This document shows positions 30,681 through 40,384 of a stretch of DNA of 64,000 bases, in pieces. The position numbers and the translations under genes were made by a program. Source of the DNA: Janthinobacterium sp. Marseille (lineage in GTDB: Bacteria; Pseudomonadota; Gammaproteobacteria; Burkholderiales; Burkholderiaceae_D); assembly GCF_000013625.1 (NCBI RefSeq), contig NC_009659.1:2480001-2544000 (forward strand), given 5' to 3'. How positions within the stretch are numbered: the stretch's first letter is position 1; each line of letters begins with the position of its first letter. The notes below the pieces were generated by a model that was not told the origin of the DNA, did not search any database, and saw only the letters and a program-made list of their open reading frames with translations.

Positions 30681-33600
30681 TTAGTGTAAGGTTTTATGCA
30701 AGCCTTGTAAATCATAGACGTGTAACTCGTCCAGATGGGCCATGCCTTCCACTGCCGCCTCTGCGCCGGCTATCGTTGTGTAAGTCGTAACACGCGCTGC
30801 CAGGGCGGAAGTACGGATCGTACGGGAATCCACGATGGCACTGCGTTTTTCTTCCACGGTATTGATAACAAGTGCAATTTCATTGTTTTTGATCATATCG
30901 ACAATATGCGGCCGGCCTTCTGCCACTTTGTTGACAGATTGCACTTCGATACCGGCGGCGCTGATTGCCGCAGCCGTACCTTTGGTCGCCACTACCGAGA
31001 AGCCGATCTCAACCAGGTCTTTTGCAACCTGTACCGCACGTGGCTTGTCGCTGGCCTTGACACTGAGGAATACCTTGCCCGAGCGTGGCAGCTTGATGCT
31101 GGCGCCGAGTTGCGATTTGACGAAGGCTTCACCAAAGGTTTTGCCCACGCCCATCACTTCACCGGTCGACTTCATCTCAGGGCCGAGGATGGTGTCAACA
31201 CCTGGAAACTTGACGAACGGGAAGACGGCTTCCTTGACGCTGAAGTATTCCGGCACGACTTCATTGATGATGCCCTGGCTGTCCAGTGACTGGCCGACCA
31301 TGCAGCGGGCCGCAATCTTGGCCAGTTGCAAGCCGGTTGCCTTGGAAACATATGGCACCGTACGCGAAGCGCGTGGATTGACTTCCAGTACGAAGACGAC
31401 GTCCTGCAGCTTGCCGTCGATTTCCTGTTGCTGAATCGCAAACTGCACGTTCATCAGGCCAACCACGTTCAAGCCCTTCGCCATCAGCGAAGTCTGGCGT
31501 TTCAATTCATCGATGGTTTCCTGCGACAGCGAATATGGTGGCAGCGAGCAAGCGGAGTCACCGGAGTGCACGCCGGCCTGTTCGATATGTTCCATCACGC
31601 CGCCGATAAAGGTGCGTTCGCCATCGGACAGGCAATCGACGTCTACTTCGATCGCATCATTGAGGAAGCGATCCAGCAAGACCGGCGAATCATGCGAGAC
31701 CTTGACCGCTTCACGCATATAGCGTTCGAGGTCACGTTGTTCGTGCACGATTTCCATTGCACGACCACCGAGTACATACGATGGACGCACGACCAGCGGG
31801 TAACCGATTTCCTGCGCCAGGCGCAATGCATCTTCTTCTGTACGCGCGGTGCGGTTAGGCGGCTGACGCAATTTCAGGTCGTGCAACATTTTTTGGAAAC
31901 GTTCACGATCTTCTGCGGCATCGATCATGTCCGGCGAAGTACCGACGATAGGCACGCCATTGGCTTCGAGGTCGAGTGCAAGTTTCAACGGAGTCTGGCC
32001 GCCGTACTGCACGATCACGCCATATGGTTTTTCCAGTGCGACGATTTCCAGTACGTCTTCCAGCGTCAGCGGCTCGAAGTACAGGCGATCAGATGTGTCG
32101 TAGTCGGTCGAAACGGTTTCCGGATTACAGTTGACCATGATGGTTTCGTAACCGTCTTCACGCATCGCCAGCGCGGCATGGACGCAGCAATAATCGAATT
32201 CGATACCCTGGCCGATACGGTTAGGACCGCCGCCGAGCACCATGATTTTTTTCTTGTTGGTCGGTTGCGATTCGCACTCTTCTTCGTACGTTGAATACAT
32301 GTAGGCGGTGTTGGTAGCAAATTCACCGGCACAGGTATCGACACGTTTGTAGACCGGGCGAATATTCATCGCATGGCGTTGCTCACGCACTGCCTTGTCG
32401 GTCGTTTTCAGCAACTTCGCCAAGCGACGATCAGCAAAACCTTTTTGCTTCAACTTGAACAGTGTGTCTTTGTCGATCGCGCTCAGGGCTTGGGTTTCCA
32501 GCCACAGTTCGATATCGACGATTTCCTTGATTTGCGCGAGGAACCACGGGTCGATGTGCGTCAATGCATGCACTTCTTCCAGCGAGAAACCCTGGGCGAA
32601 TGCATCGCCAACGTACCAGATACGTTCCGGACCCGGCTCGCCGAGTTCTTCCTCGATCGTTTCGCGGTCGGTGGTTTTTTCATTCATGCCATCGACGCCG
32701 ACTTCCAGACCGCGCAAGGCTTTCTGGAAGGATTCCTGGAAGGTACGGCCAATCGCCATCACTTCACCGACCGATTTCATTTGCGTGGTCAGGTGGCTGT
32801 CCGCTTGCGGGAATTTCTCGAAAGCGAAACGCGGGATCTTGGTCACAACGTAATCGATAGATGGTTCGAACGAAGCCGGGGTCGCACCACCGGTGATTTC
32901 ATTGCGCAATTCGTCCAGCGTAAAGCCGACTGCCAGCTTGGCCGCAATCTTGGCGATCGGGAAACCGGTTGCTTTCGATGCCAGTGCCGACGAACGCGAC
33001 ACACGTGGATTCATTTCGATGACGATCATGCGGCCATCAGCCGGATTGATCGAGAATTGCACGTTGGAGCCGCCGGTATCGACGCCGATTTCACGCAGTA
33101 CCGCGATCGATGCATTACGCATGATCTGGTATTCCTTGTCGGTCAGCGTTTGCGCCGGCGCGACCGTGATCGAGTCACCGGTATGCACGCCCATAGGGTC
33201 CAGGTTTTCGATCGAGCAGACGATGATGCAGTTGTCGGCCTTGTCGCGCACGACTTCCATCTCGAATTCTTTCCAGCCGATCAGCGATTCTTCGATCAGC
33301 AATTCGCTGGTCGGCGATGCTTCCAGGCCGCGTTTGCAGATAGCTTCGAATTCTTCCGCGTTGTAGGCGATACCGCCACCGCTACCACCCATCGTGAACG
33401 ATGGACGAATGATGACCGGGAAGCCGAGCTCCTTCTGTACCGCCCATGACTCTTCCAGCGTGTGCGAGACACCCGAACGGGCCGAGCCGAGGCCGATCTT
33501 GGTCATTGCATCTTTAAACTTCGAGCGGTCTTCCGCCTTGTCGATGGCTTCCGGCGAAGCGCCGATCAGTTCGCACTTGTATTTGGTCAGTACGCCGTTG

Positions 33601-33911
33601 TGATGCAGGTCCAGCGCGCAATTCAGCGCAGTCTGGCCGCCCATGGTCGGCAGGATCGCATCCGGACGTTCTTTGTCGATGATGCGTTCGACGGCTTGCC
33701 AGGTAATCGGTTCGATGTAAGTAACATCGGCCATTTCCGGGTCAGTCATGATGGTCGCAGGATTACTGTTGACCAGGATGACGCGATAACCTTCTTCGCG
33801 CAGTGCCTTACAGGCTTGCGCGCCGGAGTAATCGAATTCGCAAGCCTGACCGATAACGATAGGGCCGGCACCGATAATCAGGATGCTTTTAATGTCGCTG
33901 CGTTTAGGCAT
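30681..33911 (-). CDS. carB: Carbamoyl-phosphate synthase large chain
   Basis: CarB makes carbamoyl phosphate for arginine and pyrimidines from ammonia, bicarbonate and two ATP. The protein of 1076 residues has two homologous ATP-grasp halves; each begins with a [14 protein letters not shown] segment (residues 14 and about 565) and carries [16 protein letters not shown] or [16 protein letters not shown]. The C-terminal MGS-like domain (from about residue 940) binds UMP and ornithine-type effectors. The start overlaps the carA stop by 8 bp. All expected regions are present. Confidence 0.98.
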   Translation of the reverse strand: MPKRSDIKSILIIGAGPIVIGQACEFDYSGAQACKALREEGYRVILVNSNPATIMTDPEMADVTYIEPITWQAVERIIDKERPDAILPTMGGQTALNCALDLHHNGVLTKYKCELIGASPEAIDKAEDRSKFKDAMTKIGLGSARSGVSHTLEESWAVQKELGFPVIIRPSFTMGGSGGGIAYNAEEFEAICKRGLEASPTSELLIEESLIGWKEFEMEVVRDKADNCIIVCSIENLDPMGVHTGDSITVAPAQTLTDKEYQIMRNASIAVLREIGVDTGGSNVQFSINPADGRMIVIEMNPRVSRSSALASKATGFPIAKIAAKLAVGFTLDELRNEITGGATPASFEPSIDYVVTKIPRFAFEKFPQADSHLTTQMKSVGEVMAIGRTFQESFQKALRGLEVGVDGMNEKTTDRETIEEELGEPGPERIWYVGDAFAQGFSLEEVHALTHIDPWFLAQIKEIVDIELWLETQALSAIDKDTLFKLKQKGFADRRLAKLLKTTDKAVREQRHAMNIRPVYKRVDTCAGEFATNTAYMYSTYEEECESQPTNKKKIMVLGGGPNRIGQGIEFDYCCVHAALAMREDGYETIMVNCNPETVSTDYDTSDRLYFEPLTLEDVLEIVALEKPYGVIVQYGGQTPLKLALDLEANGVPIVGTSPDMIDAAEDRERFQKMLHDLKLRQPPNRTARTEEDALRLAQEIGYPLVVRPSYVLGGRAMEIVHEQRDLERYMREAVKVSHDSPVLLDRFLNDAIEVDVDCLSDGERTFIGGVMEHIEQAGVHSGDSACSLPPYSLSQETIDELKRQTSLMAKGLNVVGLMNVQFAIQQQEIDGKLQDVVFVLEVNPRASRTVPYVSKATGLQLAKIAARCMVGQSLDSQGIINEVVPEYFSVKEAVFPFVKFPGVDTILGPEMKSTGEVMGVGKTFGEAFVKSQLGASIKLPRSGKVFLSVKASDKPRAVQVAKDLVEIGFSVVATKGTAAAISAAGIEVQSVNKVAEGRPHIVDMIKNNEIALVINTVEEKRSAIVDSRTIRTSALAARVTTYTTIAGAEAAVEGMAHLDELHVYDLQGLHKTLH

Positions 33912-35058
33912 TTTTATTCTTCTCCATCATCGCCACGAAGCGATCAAACAAGGGGGCGATGTCATGCGGGCCAGGCGATGCTTCAGGGTGACCCTGGAAG
34001 CAGAATGCCGGCTTGTCGGTACGTTCAAAACCTTGCAGCGAACCGTCAAACAGCGAGACATGCGTCACGCGGCAGTTGACCGGCAAAGTCGCTGCATCCA
34101 CTGCGAAACCATGGTTTTGCGATGTGATCAGCACTTTCTTGCTGTCCAGATCCTGCACCGGATGGTTGGCGCCGTGATGGCCGAATTTCATCTTGAGTGT
34201 TTTGGCGCCGGATGCCAGCGCCATGATTTGGTGACCCAGGCAGATACCGAAAGTCGGGATGCCACGGTCGATTAATTCCTTGGATGCGGCAATCGCGTAG
34301 TCGCAAGGTTCCGGATCGCCGGGACCATTCGACAGGAAGATGCCATCAGGATTCAACGCCAGTGCTTCGGCTGCAGAAGCCTGTGCCGGCAGGACGGTGA
34401 CCTTGCAGCCACGCTGCGCGAGCATGCGCAGGATGTTGAACTTGACGCCGTAATCGAAAGCGACGACATGGTATTGCGGCGCAGTCTGCTGGCCGTAACC
34501 CTCGCCCAGCGTCCATTCGGTTTCAGTCCATGGATACGATTGCTTGGTCGACACGACCTTCGCCAGATCCAGCCCGGCCAGGCCGCCGAAGGACTTGGCC
34601 AATTCCAATGCCTTCTCAGCCGTTGCGTCCTCACCTGCCAGGATCGCACCGCTTTGCGCACCTTTTTCGCGCAGGATGCGGGTCAGCTTGCGGGTATCGA
34701 TGCCCGCGATGCCAACCACATTCTCGGACTTCAGGTAGTCGGACAGTGTTTGGGTCGAACGGAAATTGGAGATCAGGATCGGTAAATCCTTGATGATCAG
34801 GCCGGCCGCATGAATTCGGGTCGACTCCACATCCTCGGCATTGACGCCGGTATTACCGATATGAGGATAGGTCAGTGTAACAATTTGATTGCTGTAGCTT
34901 GGGTCGGTGAGGATTTCCTGGTAACCGGTCATCGAGGTGTTAAATACAACTTCACCGATCGTATGACCCGGTGCACCAATCGAAAAACCTTTGAAAATCG
35001 ACCCGTCCGCTAGCGCTAGGATGGCCGGAACTGTAGGGCCAGAAAAGAATGGCGGCAA
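33904..35058 (-). CDS. carA: Carbamoyl-phosphate synthase small chain
   Basis: CarA releases ammonia from glutamine for CarB. The C-terminal class I amidotransferase domain has the nucleophile Cys in FGICLGHQ and the His-Glu pair in [11 protein letters not shown]. The 384-residue product starts at a TTG at 35058 with AGGAG 8 nt upstream; there is no ATG in a sensible place. The gene is preceded by a near-consensus promoter and a leader of about 175 nt, which leaves room for regulation. Confidence 0.97.
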   Translation of the reverse strand: MPPFFSGPTVPAILALADGSIFKGFSIGAPGHTIGEVVFNTSMTGYQEILTDPSYSNQIVTLTYPHIGNTGVNAEDVESTRIHAAGLIIKDLPILISNFRSTQTLSDYLKSENVVGIAGIDTRKLTRILREKGAQSGAILAGEDATAEKALELAKSFGGLAGLDLAKVVSTKQSYPWTETEWTLGEGYGQQTAPQYHVVAFDYGVKFNILRMLAQRGCKVTVLPAQASAAEALALNPDGIFLSNGPGDPEPCDYAIAASKELIDRGIPTFGICLGHQIMALASGAKTLKMKFGHHGANHPVQDLDSKKVLITSQNHGFAVDAATLPVNCRVTHVSLFDGSLQGFERTDKPAFCFQGHPEASPGPHDIAPLFDRFVAMMEKNKNA

Positions 35059-35210
35059 GGGGTAACTCCTGATGTATGTTACCGCCGCTGCGCTGCGCCA
35101 GAATGACCGTCGAAACCCGCGCGCAACTTTGCGCGCTGCTTGCTGGAGGCTTGCTCGAACAAGGCGTCGTACAGGTCTTATTTAGACGATGGGAAATGGG
35201 TATGCGCTAC

Positions 35211-35236
35211 GGCGGAATAAAATTAGCTAAACCGCC
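35211..35236 (-). promoter_or_regulatory. 5'-end hairpin of carA leader
   Basis: GGCGG/CCGCC pairs enclose a 16-nt AT-rich loop that begins at or near the predicted transcription start. It has no T-run, so it is not a terminator; it may protect the mRNA 5' end or respond to start-site choice. Confidence 0.4.
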
Positions 35237-35238
35237 GA

Positions 35239-35268
35239 ATTATAGCGCAAAGCACCCTCAACTGGCAA
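35239..35268 (-). promoter_or_regulatory. Promoter of carAB
   Basis: TTGCCA at 35263-35268 and a perfect TATAAT at 35239-35244 are 18 bp apart on the minus strand. Transcription should begin near 35232, about 175 nt before the TTG start of carA. Confidence 0.72.
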
Positions 35269-35341
35269 CCGAATCCGGTGTAATCCTGCGCGTCAAGGGT
35301 GTTTTAATAGATGTCAGACTGTTAAATCGAGGCAAGCCGGC

Positions 35342-35749
35342 TTAGCCGCCGATGGCAATGATGCCGGCCTTGGCGATTTGCACGTCTTCCGTCGATTTCA
35401 CGCCGGACACGCCTACCGCACCCAGGCATTGGCCGTTAATGACGATAGGTACGCCACCTTCCAGCATGCCTTCGAGCGTCGGTGCCGTGATAAACGAGAA
35501 ACGACCGTTATTGATGATGTCTTCGTAGACTTTGGACTCGCGGCGACCAAGCGCTGCAGTTTTTGCCTTGGCAGGGGCGATGTGCGACGAAATCGGAGCT
35601 GCTCCGTCCAGGCGCTGCAACCACAGCAAATGACCGCCGTCATCGACGATAGCGATAGTGACGCACCATTTATGCAGGTTTGCTTCGGTTTCCGCTGCTG
35701 CAGCGATTTTTTTCACATCTTCCAGTGTCAGTACTTGTTTTGTTTGCAT
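35342..35749 (-). CDS. HbpS/GlcG-like DUF336 protein
   Basis: The 135-residue protein fits the HbpS/GlcG fold, with LTLEDVKKIAAAAETEA at the N-terminus, VDDGGHLLWLQRLDGA in the middle and GVPIVINGQCLGAVGVSG near the end. Relatives bind heme or small ligands or are of unknown role. ATG 35749 follows a strong AGGAGG; it has no signal peptide. It is a single gene upstream of carA on the same strand. Confidence 0.85.
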   Translation of the reverse strand: MQTKQVLTLEDVKKIAAAAETEANLHKWCVTIAIVDDGGHLLWLQRLDGAAPISSHIAPAKAKTAALGRRESKVYEDIINNGRFSFITAPTLEGMLEGGVPIVINGQCLGAVGVSGVKSTEDVQIAKAGIIAIGG

Positions 35750-35951
35750 GGTGCCTCCTGTCAAAGAAGAATGAATTGTACGACATCACAGTCCTGCTGA
35801 ACCATGGCCGCACCCGTTTACATTGGTTAACTACAATATTTTTATTGACGACGTACTATTGTTCAATCTCTGGACGATAAAGCGATACTAAAATCCTCCA
35901 TGAGCAAGTACCAGCTGTAACTGCTACACCATTAGAGTTCCGGGAGGAGCC

Positions 35952-36293
35952 ATGTTCTTCGCACGCTTCAGAAAAAAAATCGCCGCGGCACCGTCTGCGG
36001 AAGTCCCAAAAACCGCTGCCTCGGCTGAAGCCTTACTCGCCAACTCCACCTTGTATCAATTCAAGCGCAATGTCCTGGACCTGGTCGCACGCATGAACCA
36101 GGGCGTACCCCACGTCGATTGCGAAGTAATCAAACGACAAACCATGTTTATCCAGACGCAGTTGCTGCACAGCCTGGCAAACGACCCTTTCCTGCCCGAG
36201 CACCTTAAGATCATGCTCATGGAATATCACGCCAAAAGCATACGGGCGACGCTGTGCGAGCGACGCGGCGAGCACTTGCGGCGGGTGATTTAA
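35952..36293 (+). CDS. Hypothetical protein, 113 aa
   Basis: GGGAGGAG precedes the ATG at 35952. The product has a basic, Ala-rich N-terminus and a helical remainder with DLVARMNQGVPHVDCEVI and RRGEHLRRVI. It lies back-to-back with no partner; its end converges on the response regulator gene. Family not recognised. Confidence 0.65.
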   Translation: MFFARFRKKIAAAPSAEVPKTAASAEALLANSTLYQFKRNVLDLVARMNQGVPHVDCEVIKRQTMFIQTQLLHSLANDPFLPEHLKIMLMEYHAKSIRATLCERRGEHLRRVI

Positions 36294-36306
36294 GCCGGCA
36301 GGAAGA

Positions 36307-37482
36307 CTAAGCCTTGTGCCGGGATACAAGCAGGTCCAGCAAAGGTTGCAGCTCTGCCGATAGCTTATTGATATGCAGCAAGACTTGCTCTTCCTTGCCT
36401 TCCTTGATCCAGCGCAGCAAAGTCGCCAAATCAATCGACAGATCAGCCGTCTTGTCCTGCAGGCCGCTTACAGCCTGAACTGCTGCTATTCCCGGCAAAG
36501 TGCCGCCCTGCTTCAGCAAGCTTTCTTCTTCCGCTCCGATAACACCCGTAATCGCATTCTGCAAACCCAGCAAGGCACGCTCACGCGCCATCTGACGCAT
36601 TACATCCAGCATCCCGCTCCCGGCAGTTGATTCGCACTCGGTAATGGAAACTACGCCGCAGCTGGCGATCATGGCCAGTTGCCCATCCTCGACCAGGTTG
36701 GCATTGGCAATCGCACGGCACACACGTTCGGCAAAATTGCGGGCGGAATCAAAATGGATGCTGCCTGTCGCGATGGTGAATTCATTGTCACCGGTACGCG
36801 CCACGCAATCGGTCTGGCGCACCGTGCGATGCAGGAGCTGCCCGATCGCATTGATGACACTGGGCGGCGGCGAAGCCGGATAAGCATCCAGCTCAGGATG
36901 TTTGAGCCCGATACAGGCATTCAGGATGACAAAGTTGCGGTTCTGGCGCACAGCACTGCTGCGCATGTCTTCGGCACGCAGTGCCCATTCCTCCGGCGAC
37001 GGCAGGTCGACGTGGTCGCCCGCATCGCTGCTATTGACCAGGGCTTCCAGTCCGCGCTCGAATTCGTTTTGCGTACTCACCAGCTTGGACAGGATATCCA
37101 GCCGCGACAGCAATTGCCCGGTGCCTATGCCCTTGGTAATCAGGTCGGTCGCACCGGCCGCCTTGGCCCGGTCGCGCTCAGCTTGCTCATCGCTGCCGGA
37201 CACCACCACTACCGGCATATTGCGGATACGGCTGATTTTTGAGGCACGGATGCGCTTGAGCAAGCCATAACCATCCAGCTTGGGCATGGTCAGGTCTGAA
37301 ATCACGACACGGATGCTGGGATCGATCAATAAAGCTTCCCACGCCTGCTCACCATCCAGCGCCTCGCGGAATTCAAACATGCCCTCGATGTGCTTGATCA
37401 GGGTCGCACGTACGATACGCGAATCGTCGGCAATCAAAATACGGGGTTTTAAAGAGATGGCGGCGGGTGAATCGGTCAACAT
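36307..37482 (-). CDS. Response regulator with degenerate GGDEF domain
   Basis: Residues 14-130 form a receiver domain with ILIADDSRIVRA, the phosphoacceptor Asp in VVISDLTMPKLDG and the Lys in LITKG. The second domain aligns with GGDEF proteins, but the signature is GDNEF in ARTGDNEFTIA, so cyclase activity is unlikely. An RxxD inhibitory-site motif (RQTD) remains upstream of it at the usual distance, so it could still bind c-di-GMP. A C-terminal helical tail follows. No histidine kinase lies nearby. Confidence 0.82.
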   Translation of the reverse strand: MLTDSPAAISLKPRILIADDSRIVRATLIKHIEGMFEFREALDGEQAWEALLIDPSIRVVISDLTMPKLDGYGLLKRIRASKISRIRNMPVVVVSGSDEQAERDRAKAAGATDLITKGIGTGQLLSRLDILSKLVSTQNEFERGLEALVNSSDAGDHVDLPSPEEWALRAEDMRSSAVRQNRNFVILNACIGLKHPELDAYPASPPPSVINAIGQLLHRTVRQTDCVARTGDNEFTIATGSIHFDSARNFAERVCRAIANANLVEDGQLAMIASCGVVSITECESTAGSGMLDVMRQMARERALLGLQNAITGVIGAEEESLLKQGGTLPGIAAVQAVSGLQDKTADLSIDLATLLRWIKEGKEEQVLLHINKLSAELQPLLDLLVSRHKA

Positions 37483-37593
37483 GCAAATCTAGCCTTTTAA
37501 AGTTACCAACAGCATAACGCCGGCGAATAAATTTTGACAGCACTTCGAGATTGACATACATTTCGTCAGTTCCATTGAAGGAAATCGCATCCG

Positions 37594-38145
37594 ATGACAT
37601 TTTTGCAACCGACCTTTCGCACTGGCCAACTGGCACGCTCAGCAGTATTAGCGTTCAGCCTGCTGGCGAGCTCTGCGTGGAGTGCTGAAGCACCGCCACC
37701 GGAGCAAAATGCGCAAATCAGCAAGTTGCAAAGCATCTCCAACCACGCCTCGGAACTGGCCATGCAAGCCATGGGCATGCTGGGCATCCATTACAAATAC
37801 GGCGGTTCCACTCCTGAAAGCGGCCTCGACTGCAGCGGCCTGGTGCGTCATATCTTCAAGGAAACCTGGGGCTTGATCCTGCCCCGCACCTCGGTTGAAA
37901 TCAGCCATGTCGGCAAGCATGTCGATAAAGATGACTTACAGCCGGGTGACCTGGTTTTTTACAATACGCTGCGCAAGGGCTTTTCCCACGTCGGCATTTA
38001 CCTGGGTGATCGTAAATTCATCCACTCGCCGTCTGCCGGCGGCCAGGTGCGTATCGAAAGCATGGACATCGCCTACTGGAAAAAACGCTTTAATGGCGGC
38101 AGGCGCATCAGTGAACCGGAACAGGATTTCCCTCCGGCCAAATAA
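37594..38145 (+). CDS. Secreted NlpC/P60 peptidoglycan hydrolase
   Basis: A signal peptide with a basic start and hydrophobic core (ends near SAWSA, residue 30) precedes an NlpC/P60 domain that would cut peptide stems of murein. The catalytic Cys is in GLDCSGLVRHIF, the His in GFSHVGIYLG and the polar residue in KFIHSPSAGG. It is of normal length at 183 residues. A shared bidirectional terminator follows and separates it from the convergent patatin gene. Confidence 0.92.
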   Translation: MTFLQPTFRTGQLARSAVLAFSLLASSAWSAEAPPPEQNAQISKLQSISNHASELAMQAMGMLGIHYKYGGSTPESGLDCSGLVRHIFKETWGLILPRTSVEISHVGKHVDKDDLQPGDLVFYNTLRKGFSHVGIYLGDRKFIHSPSAGGQVRIESMDIAYWKKRFNGGRRISEPEQDFPPAK

Positions 38146-38171
38146 AAAACGCACCTGAGGGTGCGTTTTTT
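38144..38171. terminator. Bidirectional intrinsic terminator
   Basis: The 12-bp stem AAAAAACGCACC/GGTGCGTTTTTT with a 4-nt loop gives T-runs on both strands. It lies between convergent genes and serves both. Confidence 0.95.
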
Positions 38172-38181
38172 GTTAGGCCGA

Positions 38182-39099
38182 TCACTGTTGTTCACGTTTG
38201 CCGGCAAGCTTTTTCTTTAACTCCGGCATCAGCGCCATCGCCGCCTGTTCCCCGGCCAGCACAGCCCGGTTGCGACCATTAAAGTCATTGCCCTTCATAT
38301 CACCCAGGCTTGGGCGAATCACGATATCCGCATCCTTCAATTCGAAGCGATTCAGGCTTTGCCCCATGATCGCGAAAGTTTGCAGCAATACATCCAGCGA
38401 ACTTGATGCCAGTTGCACTTCAGGCTGCACCGAGATATTTACCGCGATAATGAAGTCCGCGCCCATCTCGCGCGCAAAACGTACCGGCACCGGTGCCACC
38501 AGGCCACCATCGACATACATGCGCTCGCCTATTTTCACCGGCTGGAACAGACCCGGCACGGCAGAGGATGCACGTACCGCCAATCCTGTATTGCCACGTT
38601 GAAACAAAACCGGCTGTCCGCTATTCAGATCCGTCGCTACTGCTGCGAAGGGGATCTTCATCTTTTCGATCGGCAGGTTGTGGACGGCTTTATTGACATA
38701 GTTTTGCAGCGCATCCCCCTTCAGGACCCCGCTCGACTTGGCAAAAAAAGGCACTGACCAGTCGGAAATCGTGGCTTCATCCATCGCCAAAGCCATCTGG
38801 TGCAAGGCAAAGCCATTATTACCGGCCGCGTACAGTGCACCAACCACGCTACCGGCGCTGGTGCCTACCACCATGTCAGGCACGATGCCTTGTGACTCCA
38901 GCGCCTTGATCACACCAATATGGGCAAAGCCGCGCGCCGCACCACCGCCGAGTACCAGCGCAATTTTGACCGGAGCGACAGACTTGGGCGCTACCACGAC
39001 GGGCGTTACCGGCTCGGATTTACCTGGCAGGAATGAACATGCGGCTTGCAACAATAACAAGGCAATCAGAAATAACTTAAGGGAACGGGTTTTCAACAT
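38182..39099 (-). CDS. Patatin-like phospholipase lipoprotein (RssA-type)
   Basis: A signal peptide with a lipobox (LLQAACS, Cys about residue 21) shows it is lipid-anchored. The patatin domain has the oxyanion GGGAARG, the nucleophile Ser in GTSAGS and the catalytic Asp in DGG (about residue 195). It should be a serine esterase acting on lipids at the outer membrane. It resembles RssA-type proteins but is a lipoprotein, common in betaproteobacteria. It is convergent with the NlpC gene. Confidence 0.92.
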   Translation of the reverse strand: MLKTRSLKLFLIALLLLQAACSFLPGKSEPVTPVVVAPKSVAPVKIALVLGGGAARGFAHIGVIKALESQGIVPDMVVGTSAGSVVGALYAAGNNGFALHQMALAMDEATISDWSVPFFAKSSGVLKGDALQNYVNKAVHNLPIEKMKIPFAAVATDLNSGQPVLFQRGNTGLAVRASSAVPGLFQPVKIGERMYVDGGLVAPVPVRFAREMGADFIIAVNISVQPEVQLASSSLDVLLQTFAIMGQSLNRFELKDADIVIRPSLGDMKGNDFNGRNRAVLAGEQAAMALMPELKKKLAGKREQQ

Positions 39100-39177
39100 C
39101 TCGGATCATTTTTTGCAAAGAACGAAGATTACCCGTTTTCCGTCCTTCAAGTTGTTACGCAAAGTAAGCGCAGGATT

Positions 39178-39218
39178 AATTGAGAATCGTTTCCATCTTA
39201 ACGAAATCCTAATATACT
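39178..39218 (+). promoter_or_regulatory. Putative Fur-controlled promoter of iron-binding gene
   Basis: A Fur-like 19-bp sequence AATTGAGAATCGTTTCCAT (39178-39196) overlaps a TTTCCA -35 box at 39190-39195, and TATACT at 39213-39218 lies 17 bp after it. It precedes the ferric-iron binding protein gene by 40 bp. The match to the Fur box is partial, but position and target gene agree. Confidence 0.5.
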
Positions 39219-39260
39219 GCCTGCAGCGAACATTCCAACTACTGCTAAACAAGGATACAC

Positions 39261-40298
39261 ATGAGACCAGTAAGTACCCTACTCGCCGCAATTTCCCTGA
39301 TGGCCACTGTTTCAGTCGCGCAAGCACAGGAAAAAGTGTTGAACCTGTACTCGGCACGTCATTATCAGACGGATGAATTGTTGTACTCCAATTTCACCAA
39401 ACAGACCGGCATCAAGATCAATCGCATTGAAGCCGATGACAACGCACTGTTTGAACGCCTGAAAAACGAAGGCAAAAACAGCCCGGCCGACGTCATTGTC
39501 ATGGTCGATGCAGCACGCATCTGGCGTGCAGAAATTGAAGGCTTCTTCCAGCCGGTTAAATCCACCGTGTTGAACACACGCATCCCGGCCAACCTGCGCG
39601 GCAAGGATGATGGCCAGGGCCCTGAATGGTTTGGCTTCTCGACCCGCGCACGCGTCATCGTCTACAACAAGGCAAGCGTGAATCCAGCCGATGTCGCCAC
39701 ATATGAATCGCTGGCCGATCCGAAGAACAAGGGCAAAGTCTGCACCCGCTCCGGCTCGCATCCCTACAACCTGTCGCTGATTGGTTCGATGATCGAACGC
39801 GATGGTGAGAAAGCGACCGAGCAATGGGCCAAAGGCATGGTCGCCAACTTTGCGCGCCCGCCACGCGGTGGCGATACCGACCAGATCAAGGGCGTTGCTT
39901 CGGGCGAATGCGGAGTAGCGATTGCGAACTCCTATTACTACGTACGCATGCTGCGTTCGACCAAGCCGGAAGATATCGCTGCAATGAAAAACGTCGGCTT
40001 CGTCTGGCCGAATGCCAAAACCAGCGGCACCCATTTCAACATCGCAGGTGGTGGCGTGGCTAAGAATGCCCCGCATCGCGAAGCTGCAGTGAAGTTCCTT
40101 GAATACCTCGCCAGCGATGAAGCACAAGCTTACTTTGCAGACGGCAATAACGAATGGCCTGCTGTCAAAAAGGTGCGCGTGAAAAATGAAGCACTGGAAT
40201 CGCTCGGGACTTACAAGATGGAAAATGTCTCGATTGCAGCAATCGGTAAAAATCAAATCGCCGCACAAAAAATCCTGGATCGCGTCGGCTACAAATAA
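39261..40298 (+). CDS. Periplasmic ferric-iron binding protein (FutA/FbpA-like)
   Basis: The signal peptide ends at VAQAQ (residue 23). The mature protein starts EKVLNLYSARHYQTDELLYSNF in pieces, a FutA/FbpA hallmark, and has the paired Tyr of NSYYYVRML near residue 220, which bind ferric iron. No permease or ATPase gene is adjacent, so they must lie elsewhere. Length 345 is normal. A Fur-like site lies upstream and a strong terminator follows. Confidence 0.92.
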   Translation: MRPVSTLLAAISLMATVSVAQAQEKVLNLYSARHYQTDELLYSNFTKQTGIKINRIEADDNALFERLKNEGKNSPADVIVMVDAARIWRAEIEGFFQPVKSTVLNTRIPANLRGKDDGQGPEWFGFSTRARVIVYNKASVNPADVATYESLADPKNKGKVCTRSGSHPYNLSLIGSMIERDGEKATEQWAKGMVANFARPPRGGDTDQIKGVASGECGVAIANSYYYVRMLRSTKPEDIAAMKNVGFVWPNAKTSGTHFNIAGGGVAKNAPHREAAVKFLEYLASDEAQAYFADGNNEWPAVKKVRVKNEALESLGTYKMENVSIAAIGKNQIAAQKILDRVGYK

Positions 40299-40314
40299 GC
40301 TCAAGCCATAAAAC

Positions 40315-40364
40315 AAAGCTGCCGGAACATCGCAACTCAACGCGATCTTCCGGCAGCTTTTTTA
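40315..40364 (+). terminator. Terminator after iron-binding gene, facing the polysaccharide locus
   Basis: A stem of 13 bp (AAAGCTGCCGGAA/TTCCGGCAGCTTT), with an inner ATCGC/GCGAT stem, is followed by TTTTTATT on the plus strand. An A-run on the other side means that it may also stop the leftward polysaccharide transcript. Confidence 0.92.
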
Positions 40365-40384
40365 TTGGAGCCGTCTGTCTAAAT

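Noticed and set aside
31326..33449. Long plus-strand frames opposite carB
   Set aside because: They are shadows of a complete and well-conserved carB gene.
35076..35345. 89-codon plus-strand frame in the carA leader region
   Set aside because: It lies opposite the carA promoter and leader, has no ribosome binding site, and its composition is not protein-like.
39312..40340. 342-codon minus-strand frame opposite the iron-binding protein
   Set aside because: The plus-strand gene has a signal peptide, the iron-binding Tyr residues and a terminator; the antisense is Cys-rich nonsense.
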